In this document: positions 7,078 to 16,064 of the stretch, one piece after another
Position numbering within the stretch: position 1 is the first letter of the stretch
How the letters are laid out: the number at the start of each line of letters is the position of its first letter
Origin: Myxococcales bacterium
GTDB lineage: Bacteria > Myxococcota_A > SURF-8
Assembly: GCA_003598065.1 (NCBI GenBank)
Contig: QZKR01000022.1
Coordinates: 1-39,428, forward strand
DNA length: 39,428 bases
Direction: 5' to 3'
Made by a program: the position numbers and the translations under genes
Notes under the pieces: model-generated
What the model was told of the DNA's origin: nothing
Seen by the model: the letters and a program-made list of their open reading frames with translations, nothing else
Databases searched by the model: none

Positions 7078-9384
7078 ATGACGCGGACAATCCATCTCTC
7101 GCGGCTGGCGTTGCTGATTCTGATGGCGGCGATCGTCTTCGCCGGCTGTGAAAAAAGCTCCGGAACCGCTTTTGAAAAGGCGGCCGAAGACCGCTTGAGC
7201 CAGCTGGGCGGCGGCAAGGCGCTGACCACCGACGCCTTCGCTCCGAAGCTTAAAAAACTGGGGGGAGACCTTTCGATCGCCTCGGCTTCGCCGAAAACCT
7301 GGGCGGCGCTCGCCGGCGGCGACGAGGCGGCGTTGATCGAGGCCATGTCGGCCGAGGGCGTCTCGCTGATCGCTCTGCCGTTGAAGCTCGACGAAAGCCT
7401 CGACAAGCCCGGTTCGATGTTCGAGGCCATCGTCCACAATGGCGATTTCGAGCAGTTGTCCATCGTCTACACCGACACGGCCGCCGTGCTGGCGCAGGTC
7501 GCGCACAAGGCTTTCCGCCTCTCCGACGCCGAGCTTGGCGCGGTGCTCCGCTATGCCCGGGCGACGCTCGGGGGGCAAGGCGAGGCGGGCGCGCTGCCCG
7601 GCGGTTTCGCCGACAAAATTCCCGGCGGGGCGACCGTCGAGTTGCGTTTCACCGACACGAAGGGTTTCAACAAGACGATCGGTCTCGTTCGCGCCGACGG
7701 CTCCTCGGCCAAGGAGGCTCTGGACAAGGCGCTTGCTTCGGCGGGCAAACGGTACGAAAGCAAGGGTTCGGGCGGGCCGACGGCGGAGCCTTTGGCGACT
7801 TTCCTCCAGGCGGCGAGACTCGTTTTCACCTTCCATCGCGAGCGCGGGCCGTTCAACGTTCCGGAAAAACATTTCACGGCGCTGGTGTCGCTGGGTCTGG
7901 ACGGTCTGGTGCTTCGCGTCGGCGAGGAGAAAGACAAGCCGATCCTCATCACGCCCGACAAAGCCAAGCTTTATCGAGTCTCCGCCGTCGTTCCTCTTCT
8001 GGAGGCGGCGTGCCGCGCGGCCCGGAAGGACAAGGCGGCGTGGAAGAAGGAAGGGACGAGCCTGGAGAAGTTCCGCGTGCTGGAATTCACCGAGCGCACG
8101 CCGGGCGGCGAGGCCGTGCGGCTGCGGCGCGGCGTGGAATACGTCGCTCCGGAGCGTTTCGACGCCGCGGCGATCTTCGCCAGCTTCCAGGAGGGCGCGG
8201 ACTGGCTGCTCGCCAACTTCGATCCCCAAACGCGGATGTTCAAATACGAGTATTACGCCGTCAAGGACGCCTACAACGAGAAGCAGTACAACCTCATCCG
8301 CCATTGCCTGGCCACTTTGACCTTGATCCAGGCCTACGAACTCACCAAGGACCGGCGTTACCTGGACGCCGGCCGGCAGGCGATCGAGTGGGTGCTCGAC
8401 CTGTTGCAGTGGGACGGCGAGATGGCCTACTTCAACCACGCCAAGTACGACAAAAAATTCAAGCTCGGCGGGCCGGGGACGCTGTTGCAGGCGATGTACG
8501 AATACACCCGCCTCGAACCCAAGCCGGAGTGGGACAAGCCGATGAAGGGCATGGCCGAGTTCATTATGCGCATGCTCAAGGACGACGGCCAGTACCGGAG
8601 CTTCTACACCAAGCCCGGCCAGCCGGAAGACAACGGCGAAGTGACCATCTACCCCGGCGAGGCCAATCTGGCGCTCGTCCGCCTTTACAAACTCTACAAA
8701 GACCAGCGTTACCTCGACACGGTGAACAAGGCCATGGCCCGCTACTCGAAATGGTTCCGCGACAACGCCAAGCCGAACCGCAAGGGCGACCTCGCCGCCT
8801 TTGTCCCCTGGGAGATGACGGCCATGGACGAGTACTGGGAAGTGACGAAACGCGACGACGTCGCCCAGTACGCCTACGACATGGCCGACTGGATCGTCGA
8901 TAACTGGTTCGTCTTCGGACCGAACGAATCGTACTTCGAGGATTTCATGGGCGGCTATCGCGGCGCGCAGCGCCCCTACGACATGCCGTTGTGGAACAGC
9001 GGCGTCTACGGCGAAGGCGTGGCCAGCGTGTTTACGCTGGCGCGGGATCGCGGCGACACGGAGCGGGCGAAGAAATATCGGGAGGCCACTTACAAAACGA
9101 TGCGCTTCATCCGCAACATCCAGTATCGGCGCGATTCGGCGTATTTTCTGCCCACGATCGACCGCGCCGCCGGCTGCATCCCGAGCCACTTCAACATGGA
9201 CGATTGCCGCCTCGATTACGCCTACCATTGCCTGACCGTCAACTACCGCACGCTGCGGTTCTTCACGGCGGAGGATTGGCAGACGATCGGCCTTGCGCCC
9301 TATGCCCCGCCGACGCCGGAGATTCGGCAAGAGGCGGAAGCCGCGCCGCCGGCCGCGCCCATCAATCAGGGAGTCACGCCATGA
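7078..9384 (+). CDS. Lipoprotein with degenerate AMMECR1-like domain and C-terminal alpha/alpha-barrel-like domain
   Basis: A 768-residue exported lipoprotein of unknown function. The signal peptide ends in VFAGC (Cys24) and AAGGAGG precedes the ATG. Residues about 30-145 are an unassigned domain. Residues about 148-340 follow the AMMECR1 order (LSDAELGAVLRYARATL, a strand pair, LGLDGLVLRVG, then AAWKKEG and KFRVLEFTE), but the RGC motif position reads NKTIGLV (198-204). After a linker with ERTPGGEAV, residues about 363-745 form repeated helical pairs typical of an alpha/alpha barrel, with KQYNLIRHCLATLTL, DRRYLDAGRQAIEWVL, GEANLALVRLYKLY and QRYLDTVNKAM. The helical domain resembles carbohydrate-active or epimerase-like barrels, but I cannot name an activity. 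It overlaps its paralogue at 9381 as ATGA. Confidence 0.85.
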   Translation: MTRTIHLSRLALLILMAAIVFAGCEKSSGTAFEKAAEDRLSQLGGGKALTTDAFAPKLKKLGGDLSIASASPKTWAALAGGDEAALIEAMSAEGVSLIALPLKLDESLDKPGSMFEAIVHNGDFEQLSIVYTDTAAVLAQVAHKAFRLSDAELGAVLRYARATLGGQGEAGALPGGFADKIPGGATVELRFTDTKGFNKTIGLVRADGSSAKEALDKALASAGKRYESKGSGGPTAEPLATFLQAARLVFTFHRERGPFNVPEKHFTALVSLGLDGLVLRVGEEKDKPILITPDKAKLYRVSAVVPLLEAACRAARKDKAAWKKEGTSLEKFRVLEFTERTPGGEAVRLRRGVEYVAPERFDAAAIFASFQEGADWLLANFDPQTRMFKYEYYAVKDAYNEKQYNLIRHCLATLTLIQAYELTKDRRYLDAGRQAIEWVLDLLQWDGEMAYFNHAKYDKKFKLGGPGTLLQAMYEYTRLEPKPEWDKPMKGMAEFIMRMLKDDGQYRSFYTKPGQPEDNGEVTIYPGEANLALVRLYKLYKDQRYLDTVNKAMARYSKWFRDNAKPNRKGDLAAFVPWEMTAMDEYWEVTKRDDVAQYAYDMADWIVDNWFVFGPNESYFEDFMGGYRGAQRPYDMPLWNSGVYGEGVASVFTLARDRGDTERAKKYREATYKTMRFIRNIQYRRDSAYFLPTIDRAAGCIPSHFNMDDCRLDYAYHCLTVNYRTLRFFTAEDWQTIGLAPYAPPTPEIRQEAEAAPPAAPINQGVTP

Positions 9385-11183
9385 AGCGCAATCTGGCTAT
9401 TGTCGTTTTTGTTCTTCTGGCGCTCGGCGCGTTCGCCTGCTCCAAGGAAGAAGCGAAGCCGGCGAAAAACGGGAAACCCAAGCCCGCGAAGGTCGCCGTG
9501 GCCGAGAAGCCGGAACTCAAGCTCCAGCTTTCCGAGGCCGACAAACAGGTCCTGATCGGCGTAGCGCGCAAGACGTTCGAGCTTTTCATCGTCGAGGGCA
9601 AGACCTACAAACCCGACGACGTCCCGGCCAATTTGCGGGAAATGAAAAGCAACCGCGTCTTCGCCACGCTTTACATCGAAGGCGAGTGGCGCGGCTGCGT
9701 CTCCGCCGAGGGCGACACCCTGATCGAGGCCACGGTTCAATCCGTCATCAACACCTGCCGCGACAAACGGTTCAAAAGCCCGACGCCCGAGGAGGTGGGC
9801 CGCTTCCGCGTCGAACTGTCCTACCTGCAGCCGATGGAGGAAATCGCCACGAAAGACCCGGCCCAGATCGAGAAGGAGCTGGAACCGGGCGTGGACGGCA
9901 TCCAGGTCGTTCATTCCAGCGGCAAGCGGGCGTTCTTCCTGCCTTACGTGTTCGTGAAAAAGCAGCGGACGACGGCGGAATGGCTGGAACGCCTTTCGGC
10001 CAAGGCCGGTCTGCCGAAGGATGCCTGGAAGAGTCCGGAAACGAGGATCTACCGCTACGGCACGATCAACTTCATCGAGGAAACGCCGAAAGGAAGGTCG
10101 GTCGATCTTTACCGCTACAAGGTCGAACTGGACGACGTTCCCGACGGCGCGCTCGACGCTGCCGTGGCGGCCGCTCTCGACTGGCTCAAGGCGCAGAAAG
10201 ACGCGACGGCGGGCCGCTTCCGGGGCGGTTTCGACGAGGACCACAAGCCCTTGCCGCCCGCCGCGCCCAAGGCGCATCTGGCCGGCCTGATCGGGTTGGG
10301 CGAGGCGGCCGAGATCGCCAAGGACCTGAACCTCGCCAATGACGTGCGCTGGGGATGGGACGGGTTGAAGGACGCCGTGCGGACGGAAGGCGGCGCGCTG
10401 GAGTTCGTCGAGAACGGCGCGGCCGATCTGGAGGGCGCGCTGCTGCTCGCCGACCTGCTCGGCGCGTCGGGAGCGGTGAAGGGCCGGCGCGAGATGCTGG
10501 GGCCGATCGCGGCCTCGCTGGCCAAGCTCGCCGGCAAGGATCGGCCGAAGCCGGGCAAAGGCGCGGTGATCGAGGACCTGCCGAATTACGCCGTCTTCGT
10601 CGCCGCGCGGCTCGTCCGCCACACGAAGGACGAAAAACTCAAAGCCTTGGTAAAAGACCTCGTCGCCCGCTGGTGGACGGCCGGCGGCGGATGGTCGGCG
10701 GCGGCGGCGATCGAAGCAGCCAAGGCTCTCGATGACGAAGCGCTCGCCGATCGCTCCCTCGCCGAAGCCAAGGCGCTTGTCGCCGCGCAGTACGGCAAGG
10801 CCGATGCTCCCTACGCCGACTACATCGGCGCGTTCAAGAGCGACGGCGCGCCCCGGACGATCGACGTCGCCGTGCGCCTGCGCGGACTGGCGTTCGTATA
10901 CGAGGCGATGGGAGAGCGCGATCCCGAGGCCAAGGCGGCCATCGGCCGCGCCCTCGTCTTCGGCCTGCGCTGGCTTCTGGAGCAGCAGTTCACCGACGCG
11001 AGCGCCTTCTACATCGAAAACTACAAGACGCTCGTCGGCGCGTTCAAGGCGGACATCCTGGTCAATACCGCCCGCGTCGAAGATCTGGGCGCGGGGCTTG
11101 CGGCGCTGGTCGATGTGCGGCGCGCGCTCGGCGAAGCCTGGCCGGGGCTTGTCGCCGCGCATCGGGCGGAGCTGGTGAAGTGA
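9381..11183 (+). CDS. Exported AMMECR1-domain protein with C-terminal alpha-helical domain (probable lipoprotein)
   Basis: A 600-residue paralogue of the preceding gene. The N-terminal signal ends at FAC (Cys20; an imperfect lipobox), followed by a Lys/Pro-rich tether. Residues about 48-235 are a well-preserved AMMECR1 domain: LSEADKQVLIGVARKTFE, ATLYIEGEWRGCVSAEGD with R104-G105-C106, VDGIQVVHSSGKRAFFLPYV and AKAGLPKDAW. The linker ETPKGRSVDLYRYKVELDDV aligns with the ERTPGG linker of the first protein. Residues about 255-600 are helical repeats that lack the conserved YNLIRH-type segments of the neighbour. AMMECR1 proteins are usually cytosolic and of uncertain biochemistry, so export is unusual. 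Both ends overlap neighbours (ATGA upstream, GTGA downstream), implying coupled translation. Confidence 0.88.
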   Translation: MKRNLAIVVFVLLALGAFACSKEEAKPAKNGKPKPAKVAVAEKPELKLQLSEADKQVLIGVARKTFELFIVEGKTYKPDDVPANLREMKSNRVFATLYIEGEWRGCVSAEGDTLIEATVQSVINTCRDKRFKSPTPEEVGRFRVELSYLQPMEEIATKDPAQIEKELEPGVDGIQVVHSSGKRAFFLPYVFVKKQRTTAEWLERLSAKAGLPKDAWKSPETRIYRYGTINFIEETPKGRSVDLYRYKVELDDVPDGALDAAVAAALDWLKAQKDATAGRFRGGFDEDHKPLPPAAPKAHLAGLIGLGEAAEIAKDLNLANDVRWGWDGLKDAVRTEGGALEFVENGAADLEGALLLADLLGASGAVKGRREMLGPIAASLAKLAGKDRPKPGKGAVIEDLPNYAVFVAARLVRHTKDEKLKALVKDLVARWWTAGGGWSAAAAIEAAKALDDEALADRSLAEAKALVAAQYGKADAPYADYIGAFKSDGAPRTIDVAVRLRGLAFVYEAMGERDPEAKAAIGRALVFGLRWLLEQQFTDASAFYIENYKTLVGAFKADILVNTARVEDLGAGLAALVDVRRALGEAWPGLVAAHRAELVK

Positions 11184-12514
11184 ATTCGGAACGGGTGCCG
11201 ATCGGCGAACTGGTGCGTCACGAGACGGACGGCGCGGCGATCGTCGTCGCCGGGCGGCTCGTGCAGCTTTCGCCGGCCACGCTGTCGCTGGAGGATCAAA
11301 GCGACCGCCGCACCTTCGGTTTCCCGAACCAGAATCCGAATCTGGCGCGCGTCCGCCTGGGCGACGTCGTCGAAGCGAAAGTGAACTTCAGCCACAAGTC
11401 CTGGCGCGTCGAGCAGATGAAGGTGCTCGCCCCCTGCCAGCTTGCCGACCGTCCCTTCAAACAGTGGATGCAGCGCTGGATGCGTCACGGCGACCAGATC
11501 CGCAAGAACCTCGTCCTGCGCGACCGCCTGGTGCGCGCCGTGCGGAAATTCTTCCAGGAAGAAGGGTTCATCGAGACGGCGACGCCGACGCTCGTGCCCT
11601 GCCCGGGCATGGAGCCTCATCTGGTCGGCTTCAAGACGGTGTGGACCGGCCCCGACGGGGCGTGGCGGCGGCCTTTCTACCTGCCGACGTCGCCCGAGTT
11701 CCATCTGAAAAAGATGCTCGCGCTCGGCTACGAGCGGATCTTCGAGATCGCCCGCACGTTCCGCGACAACGAATATTCGGCCCATCACCAGCCCGAATTC
11801 ACGATGCTCGAATGGTATCGCGCCTACGCCGGCTACGAACGGATCATGGAGGACGTGGAACGGCTCGTGGCTTTCGCGGCCAAAGAGGTTTTGGGCCAGA
11901 CCACCTTGCCCTATCGCGCGCATCAGGTGCGTCTCGACCCGCCCTGGAAACGCATCTCCGTGCGCGAACTGTTCGTCGAGAGCTTCGGCATCGACCTGGC
12001 GGAGGTCGTGAAGCCGGGCGACCTGGCCCGGCTGGCCCAGGCGCGCGGCTACAGTTATATTCGCTCCGACGAAAGCTTCGACGACGTGTTTTTCAAACTC
12101 TTCCTCACGGAAGTGGAGTTGAAACTCGGCTGGGACCAGCCCGTCATCCTCTACGATTACCCGATCGAGATGGCGGCCCTGGCCCGCCGCAAGTCCAGCG
12201 CGCCGCGTTTCGCCGAACGCTTCGAGGTCTACCTCTGCGGCGTGGAGCTGGCCAACGCCTTCGGCGAGCTGACCAACGCCGGCGAGCAGGCGCGGCGGTT
12301 TCAGCAGTTCGCCGAGGAGGCCCGCAAAACGCGCGGCTTCGCCTACGAGCCCGACGAGGAATTCCTCGACGCTTTGCGTTTCGGAATCCCCCCCTCGGCC
12401 GGCATCGCCCTGGGGCTGGATCGATTGGCGATGCTTCTGGCCAACGAAACGGCGCTGGACGCCGTTCTCGCCTTCCCGCACGTCACGCTTGTCGAAGAGG
12501 AATTGGGGGACTGA
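11180..12514 (+). CDS. epmA: EpmA/GenX-type elongation factor P--lysine ligase with N-terminal OB-like extension
   Basis: Class II lysyl-tRNA-synthetase-like enzyme that activates (beta-)lysine and attaches it to a conserved Lys of EF-P. The 444-residue protein has catalytic motifs of the EpmA type: RIFEIARTFRDNEYSAHHQP followed by EFTMLEWYRAY (motif 2 region), CGVELANAFGELTNAGEQ, and GIALGLDRLAML (motif 3). E. coli EpmA is about 325 residues and has no anticodon domain; here an extra N-terminal segment of about 90 residues (VAGRLVQLSPATLSLEDQ, GDVVEAKVNF) looks like a small OB fold, shorter than that of LysS. The GTG start overlaps the previous stop. Neither efp nor epmB is in the window. 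A short LysS is the alternative but fits the motifs less well. Confidence 0.88.
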   Translation: MNSERVPIGELVRHETDGAAIVVAGRLVQLSPATLSLEDQSDRRTFGFPNQNPNLARVRLGDVVEAKVNFSHKSWRVEQMKVLAPCQLADRPFKQWMQRWMRHGDQIRKNLVLRDRLVRAVRKFFQEEGFIETATPTLVPCPGMEPHLVGFKTVWTGPDGAWRRPFYLPTSPEFHLKKMLALGYERIFEIARTFRDNEYSAHHQPEFTMLEWYRAYAGYERIMEDVERLVAFAAKEVLGQTTLPYRAHQVRLDPPWKRISVRELFVESFGIDLAEVVKPGDLARLAQARGYSYIRSDESFDDVFFKLFLTEVELKLGWDQPVILYDYPIEMAALARRKSSAPRFAERFEVYLCGVELANAFGELTNAGEQARRFQQFAEEARKTRGFAYEPDEEFLDALRFGIPPSAGIALGLDRLAMLLANETALDAVLAFPHVTLVEEELGD

Positions 12515-13596
12515 TGCCCTTCGACGAGATCGGCTATCAACCCAAGGCGGCGACGATTCTGCGGCGGATCGTCGAGCGCGGCCACGCGGCGCACGCCTAT
12601 CTCTTCCATGGCCCGCCGGGCTCGGGAAAGCGCGAGGCGGCGCGGCTCTTCGCTCAAGCGCAGAACTGCGAAGGCGGCGCGGGCGATCCCTGCGGCCAAT
12701 GCCGCGCCTGCGACCAGATCGCGCGGAGCATGGATCCGGACGCCCCGCTCTATCCCGATCTCGTTCACCTCGCGCCGGGGCGTTTCGTCGCTTCCGACGG
12801 CAAGAAGCAGGCCTCGGATACGATCGTCGTCGATGCCGTGCGCCAGCTTCGCCAGTCGCTGTACAACGCCCCGCTGGTCGCGCGCCGCCGCGTCGTCGTC
12901 GTGCACGAGGCCGACAAGATGCAGCCGGCCGCGCAGAACGCCTTCCTCAAAACGCTCGAAGAGCCGCTGGAGAAGATTCGCACGACTTTCCTCTTGCTTT
13001 CGGCCCGCCCGCAGGCGCTTCTGCCGACGATCCGCTCCCGCTGCCATGCCGTCTTTTTCGCCCCCGTGCCGGCCGAGGCGATCGTTCGGCGTCTCCTCTC
13101 GGCCGGCGGGCTGGAGGAAGCCTCGGCCGCGCTTTGGGCGCGGCTCGCCGACGGCAATTTGCAGGCGGCGCTGACGCTTGCCGCCGATCCCGACGCTTCG
13201 CCGCTGATCGCCGAGCGCGCCGACTGGCTGACCCGCTGGGAGGCGGTCATCGCCGGCCCGGCGGCCGGTTACGCGGAATTCGAGGCTGAAGGCCGCAAAC
13301 GCGACGAGATGCCTAAGCTTATCGACTTGCTGATCGGCTGGCACCGCGACCTGCTCGTCGTCCAGTCGGGCGGCGACCCGCGCCACGTCGTCAACCTCGA
13401 CCGCCTCGACGCCCTGCGCGCCGCCGCCGCGACGCTCGACGGCCCCGAGATCGTTCGCCGCATCGAGCGGCTGGTGGCGATCCGCGGCGCCCTGGACGTC
13501 TACATCCGCGGCGATCTGGCCATGGATGCCCTGCTGGCGGACATTCTCGTTTCCGCTAAGCTTCCCGCCGGGAGAGCCGATTCCCTTTATCGTTGA
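12514..13596 (+). CDS. holB: DNA polymerase III subunit delta'
   Basis: Clamp-loader subunit that helps place the sliding clamp on primed DNA. The 360-residue protein shows the AAA+ P-loop GPPGSGK (33-39), a four-Cys zinc module with spacing typical of delta'/gamma subunits (CEGGAGDPCGQCRAC), VVVVHEADKMQPAAQNAFLK and TLEEPLE, and the sensor/arginine-finger segment LPTIRSRCHAVFF. The C-terminal part is helical as expected for the collar domain. The ATG overlaps the epmA stop as TGATG. Tight coupling with epmA and the lipoprotein pair makes an unusual mixed operon. Confidence 0.92.
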   Translation: MPFDEIGYQPKAATILRRIVERGHAAHAYLFHGPPGSGKREAARLFAQAQNCEGGAGDPCGQCRACDQIARSMDPDAPLYPDLVHLAPGRFVASDGKKQASDTIVVDAVRQLRQSLYNAPLVARRRVVVVHEADKMQPAAQNAFLKTLEEPLEKIRTTFLLLSARPQALLPTIRSRCHAVFFAPVPAEAIVRRLLSAGGLEEASAALWARLADGNLQAALTLAADPDASPLIAERADWLTRWEAVIAGPAAGYAEFEAEGRKRDEMPKLIDLLIGWHRDLLVVQSGGDPRHVVNLDRLDALRAAAATLDGPEIVRRIERLVAIRGALDVYIRGDLAMDALLADILVSAKLPAGRADSLYR

Positions 13597-13657
13597 GCAA
13601 TCTTCCCGCCGCCCTTGCAAGGCGCCGCCGTCTCCGGTAAAAGGGAAGAAGGTCGGG

Positions 13658-15997
13658 ATGAAGGAGAAAGATGTGTCGTGTAGATGCTTTGTGATTGGCC
13701 TGCTGGCCGTCGTGATGTCCGGCCTTGCGCAGTTCGCCGCGGCCGACGGCGTCTCTTCTCCGCCATCGCCGGGTTCGCCCGCCGTATGCCTCAACGAAAT
13801 CGACGCCCAACCTTATTTCTCCGGGCCGGCTTATGCGGCCATGCGCGGACGATGCGCCGACGCGGCGTCGGCCGCCTGTCTCGCCGAAGTGGAGAAGGTC
13901 CTAAAAACGGAAAAGGACCCGACCCAACGACGACGCCTCGCTTTTCTCGCCGGGATGGAAGCCGTCGATCTCGGCGAGCGTCCGGCGGCCAAGCGTCATC
14001 TGTCGTCGCTTGCCGGCGGCTACCCGCTGCTGGAGGATTACGTCCGTTACCACCTTGGCGAAATCGCTTACGCCGACGAACGCTGGCCGGAAGCGGCCGA
14101 GCATTTCGCCGCGCTGTCGCCGGACAGCCGGCTGTTCGTCCAGGCCCAGTTTCGCGCCGCCTCCTGTCTGGCCAGGCAGAAGCGGCCGGAAGCGGCCGAA
14201 ACCCTCGAACGATTGATCGCGGCGCACCCGGATCATTTTCGGATTACGCAGGCCAAGGCCGAGTTGGCCGATCGGCTGAGCGCCGTCGATCCTCGGCGGG
14301 CGCGGACGCTGTGGCTTGAAGTGATGAGCGAGGAACCGAAAACGGGTTTCGGGCTTTTGGCCGAGAGTCGCCTCGCCGCCTGGCCCAAGAAACCGATCAC
14401 CCAAAATGAACGGGAAGCCATCCGCCTTGCCTGGGCGAACCGGCACATGGAGCAGCGCCGTTTCGCCGAGGCCCAGAAACTGGTCGATGAGGGGTTGAAG
14501 AAATGTCCGCCTAAAGCCAGCCGCGCGGCTTGCGGCGCATGGCTTGAATTGCAAGGCCGGCTGCTGGCCAGGGCGAGCAAGGGGGAAAAAGCCATTGCGG
14601 CCTTCTCCAGCGTCGCCGAGACGAAGGCCGCCGGCGACGTGCAAGGACGCGCCCTCTTCGACCGGCTCCAGGCCGAGATGCGCGCCGATCGCGACGACGC
14701 GGCGATCGCCGCCGGCGAAGCGCTCGTCGCTCGATATCCCAATCACCCCCTGGCCTGCGAAGCCGCTTTTCTCGTCGCCAGCCTCCATCGCGTGGAAGAC
14801 CGTTTCGATGAAGCCGCCGTCGCGTTCCATCGCGTCGTGGACAAGTACCCCGACTGCGAGCGGGCCGCCGAGGCGCTCTGGCGCGCCGGCTGGCTCCAAT
14901 ATCGTCAGGGACGATACGACGAGGCCGAACGGGTCTGGGCGGCGCTGGACGCCTACGTGCCCGAACGCCTGGATCGGGAGCGCGTGCTCTACTGGCGGGC
15001 GCGGGGCCTGCAGAAACAAGGGGACGCCGCGGCTTCGCGCCTCTATTACGAACAAGTTCTGGATCTCCATCCGTTGGGGTTTTACGGTTCGCTCGCCTAT
15101 GACCGGCTCGTCGAACTGGGGGTGAGTCCGTCCGTCAGCGAAGCGCGGACAGCGGACTTGATCGGCCTGGATCCTGCCGACGTCCTGGCGTTGGACGTGA
15201 GCGCCGAGGCCGCCACGCCCGGCTTTCAGCGCGCCTTGGAATTGTGGCGGCTGGATCGCCGGCGCGATGCGAGACGGGAATTCGACGCGCTGACGGCCGC
15301 CGAGCCTCGCAACGAAACGTACGCGCTGGTCGCCGCCTACCTGCACCACCTCGCCGGCGAGCCGTCCGTGGCGATCCACTACTTCCGCGTCGCCATCGAC
15401 GATTTCATGGATCGCTATCCGACTCCCGACACCGTCGGCCTCTGGCGGCTGGCCTATCCCACGCCCTATCGCGACTTGATTTTGAAGGAGGCCAAGGCGG
15501 CGGGCGTCGAGCCGTGGCTCGTTTTCGCGTTGATCCGTGAGGAGTCCTCCTTCCAGGCCGATATTCGCTCGCCGGTCGGCGCAATGGGACTGATGCAGAT
15601 CATGTCTTACACCGGCCGTCCCGTCGCCAAAAAACTCGGCGTCAAGAAATTCAAGGTATCCGACCTTTACCAGCCCGAGACGTCCGTTCGCTTCGGCTCA
15701 TACTACCTCGCCCGACGCCTCGAAGGTTTCGGTGGAAACGTCGCCCGCGCCGTCGCCTCCTACAACGCCGGACCGTCGGCGGTGAGCCGCTGGCTGGCGA
15801 CATTCGGCGATCTGCCGGTCGATGAGTTTATGGAGGAGATTCCCTACCGCGAAACTCGCGGCTATACGCGCCGCGTGCTCAAAAGCTGGGGCATCTACCG
15901 CTACTTGTACGGCAGCGAATCGCCCGGCCTGCCGCTGGGCGACAAACCTCCCTCTCCCGTCGCCAACCGCGCCGACCAGTCCGTCGCGACGCCGTAG
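13658..15997 (+). CDS. slt: Soluble lytic transglycosylase (Slt-type) with TPR-like superhelix
   Basis: Periplasmic enzyme that cleaves peptidoglycan glycan strands to 1,6-anhydro-MurNAc ends. The 779-residue protein has a signal peptide (FVIGLLAVVMSGLAQFAAA), a long helical TPR-like region (about 60-560; for example ALWRAGWLQYRQGRYDEAER) and a C-terminal SLT domain (about 610-755). The catalytic Glu is E629 in IREESSFQ, followed by SPVGAMGLMQIM and AVASYNAGPSAVSRW, the standard goose-lysozyme-like blocks. An in-frame upstream start at 13526 would overlap holB; I chose 13658 because AAGAAGG precedes it and the signal peptide begins there. Length and architecture match E. coli Slt70 plus added repeats. 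Confidence 0.92.
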   Translation: MKEKDVSCRCFVIGLLAVVMSGLAQFAAADGVSSPPSPGSPAVCLNEIDAQPYFSGPAYAAMRGRCADAASAACLAEVEKVLKTEKDPTQRRRLAFLAGMEAVDLGERPAAKRHLSSLAGGYPLLEDYVRYHLGEIAYADERWPEAAEHFAALSPDSRLFVQAQFRAASCLARQKRPEAAETLERLIAAHPDHFRITQAKAELADRLSAVDPRRARTLWLEVMSEEPKTGFGLLAESRLAAWPKKPITQNEREAIRLAWANRHMEQRRFAEAQKLVDEGLKKCPPKASRAACGAWLELQGRLLARASKGEKAIAAFSSVAETKAAGDVQGRALFDRLQAEMRADRDDAAIAAGEALVARYPNHPLACEAAFLVASLHRVEDRFDEAAVAFHRVVDKYPDCERAAEALWRAGWLQYRQGRYDEAERVWAALDAYVPERLDRERVLYWRARGLQKQGDAAASRLYYEQVLDLHPLGFYGSLAYDRLVELGVSPSVSEARTADLIGLDPADVLALDVSAEAATPGFQRALELWRLDRRRDARREFDALTAAEPRNETYALVAAYLHHLAGEPSVAIHYFRVAIDDFMDRYPTPDTVGLWRLAYPTPYRDLILKEAKAAGVEPWLVFALIREESSFQADIRSPVGAMGLMQIMSYTGRPVAKKLGVKKFKVSDLYQPETSVRFGSYYLARRLEGFGGNVARAVASYNAGPSAVSRWLATFGDLPVDEFMEEIPYRETRGYTRRVLKSWGIYRYLYGSESPGLPLGDKPPSPVANRADQSVATP

Positions 15998-16064
15998 CGC
16001 TTCGGCAAAATTTGGCTGTCGGCCTCATGCCAATCGGCGATCCAATGCGTAACGATGTTGCGGT

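Noticed and set aside
7015..9330. A 771-codon open frame on the minus strand opposite the first lipoprotein
   Set aside because: The plus frame has a ribosome-binding site, lipobox and paralogue; the minus frame has only low-information Arg/Val/His-rich sequence.
9366..11162. A 598-codon minus-strand frame opposite the AMMECR1 protein
   Set aside because: Shadow of a gene with a clear AMMECR1 domain; no ribosome-binding site or motif.
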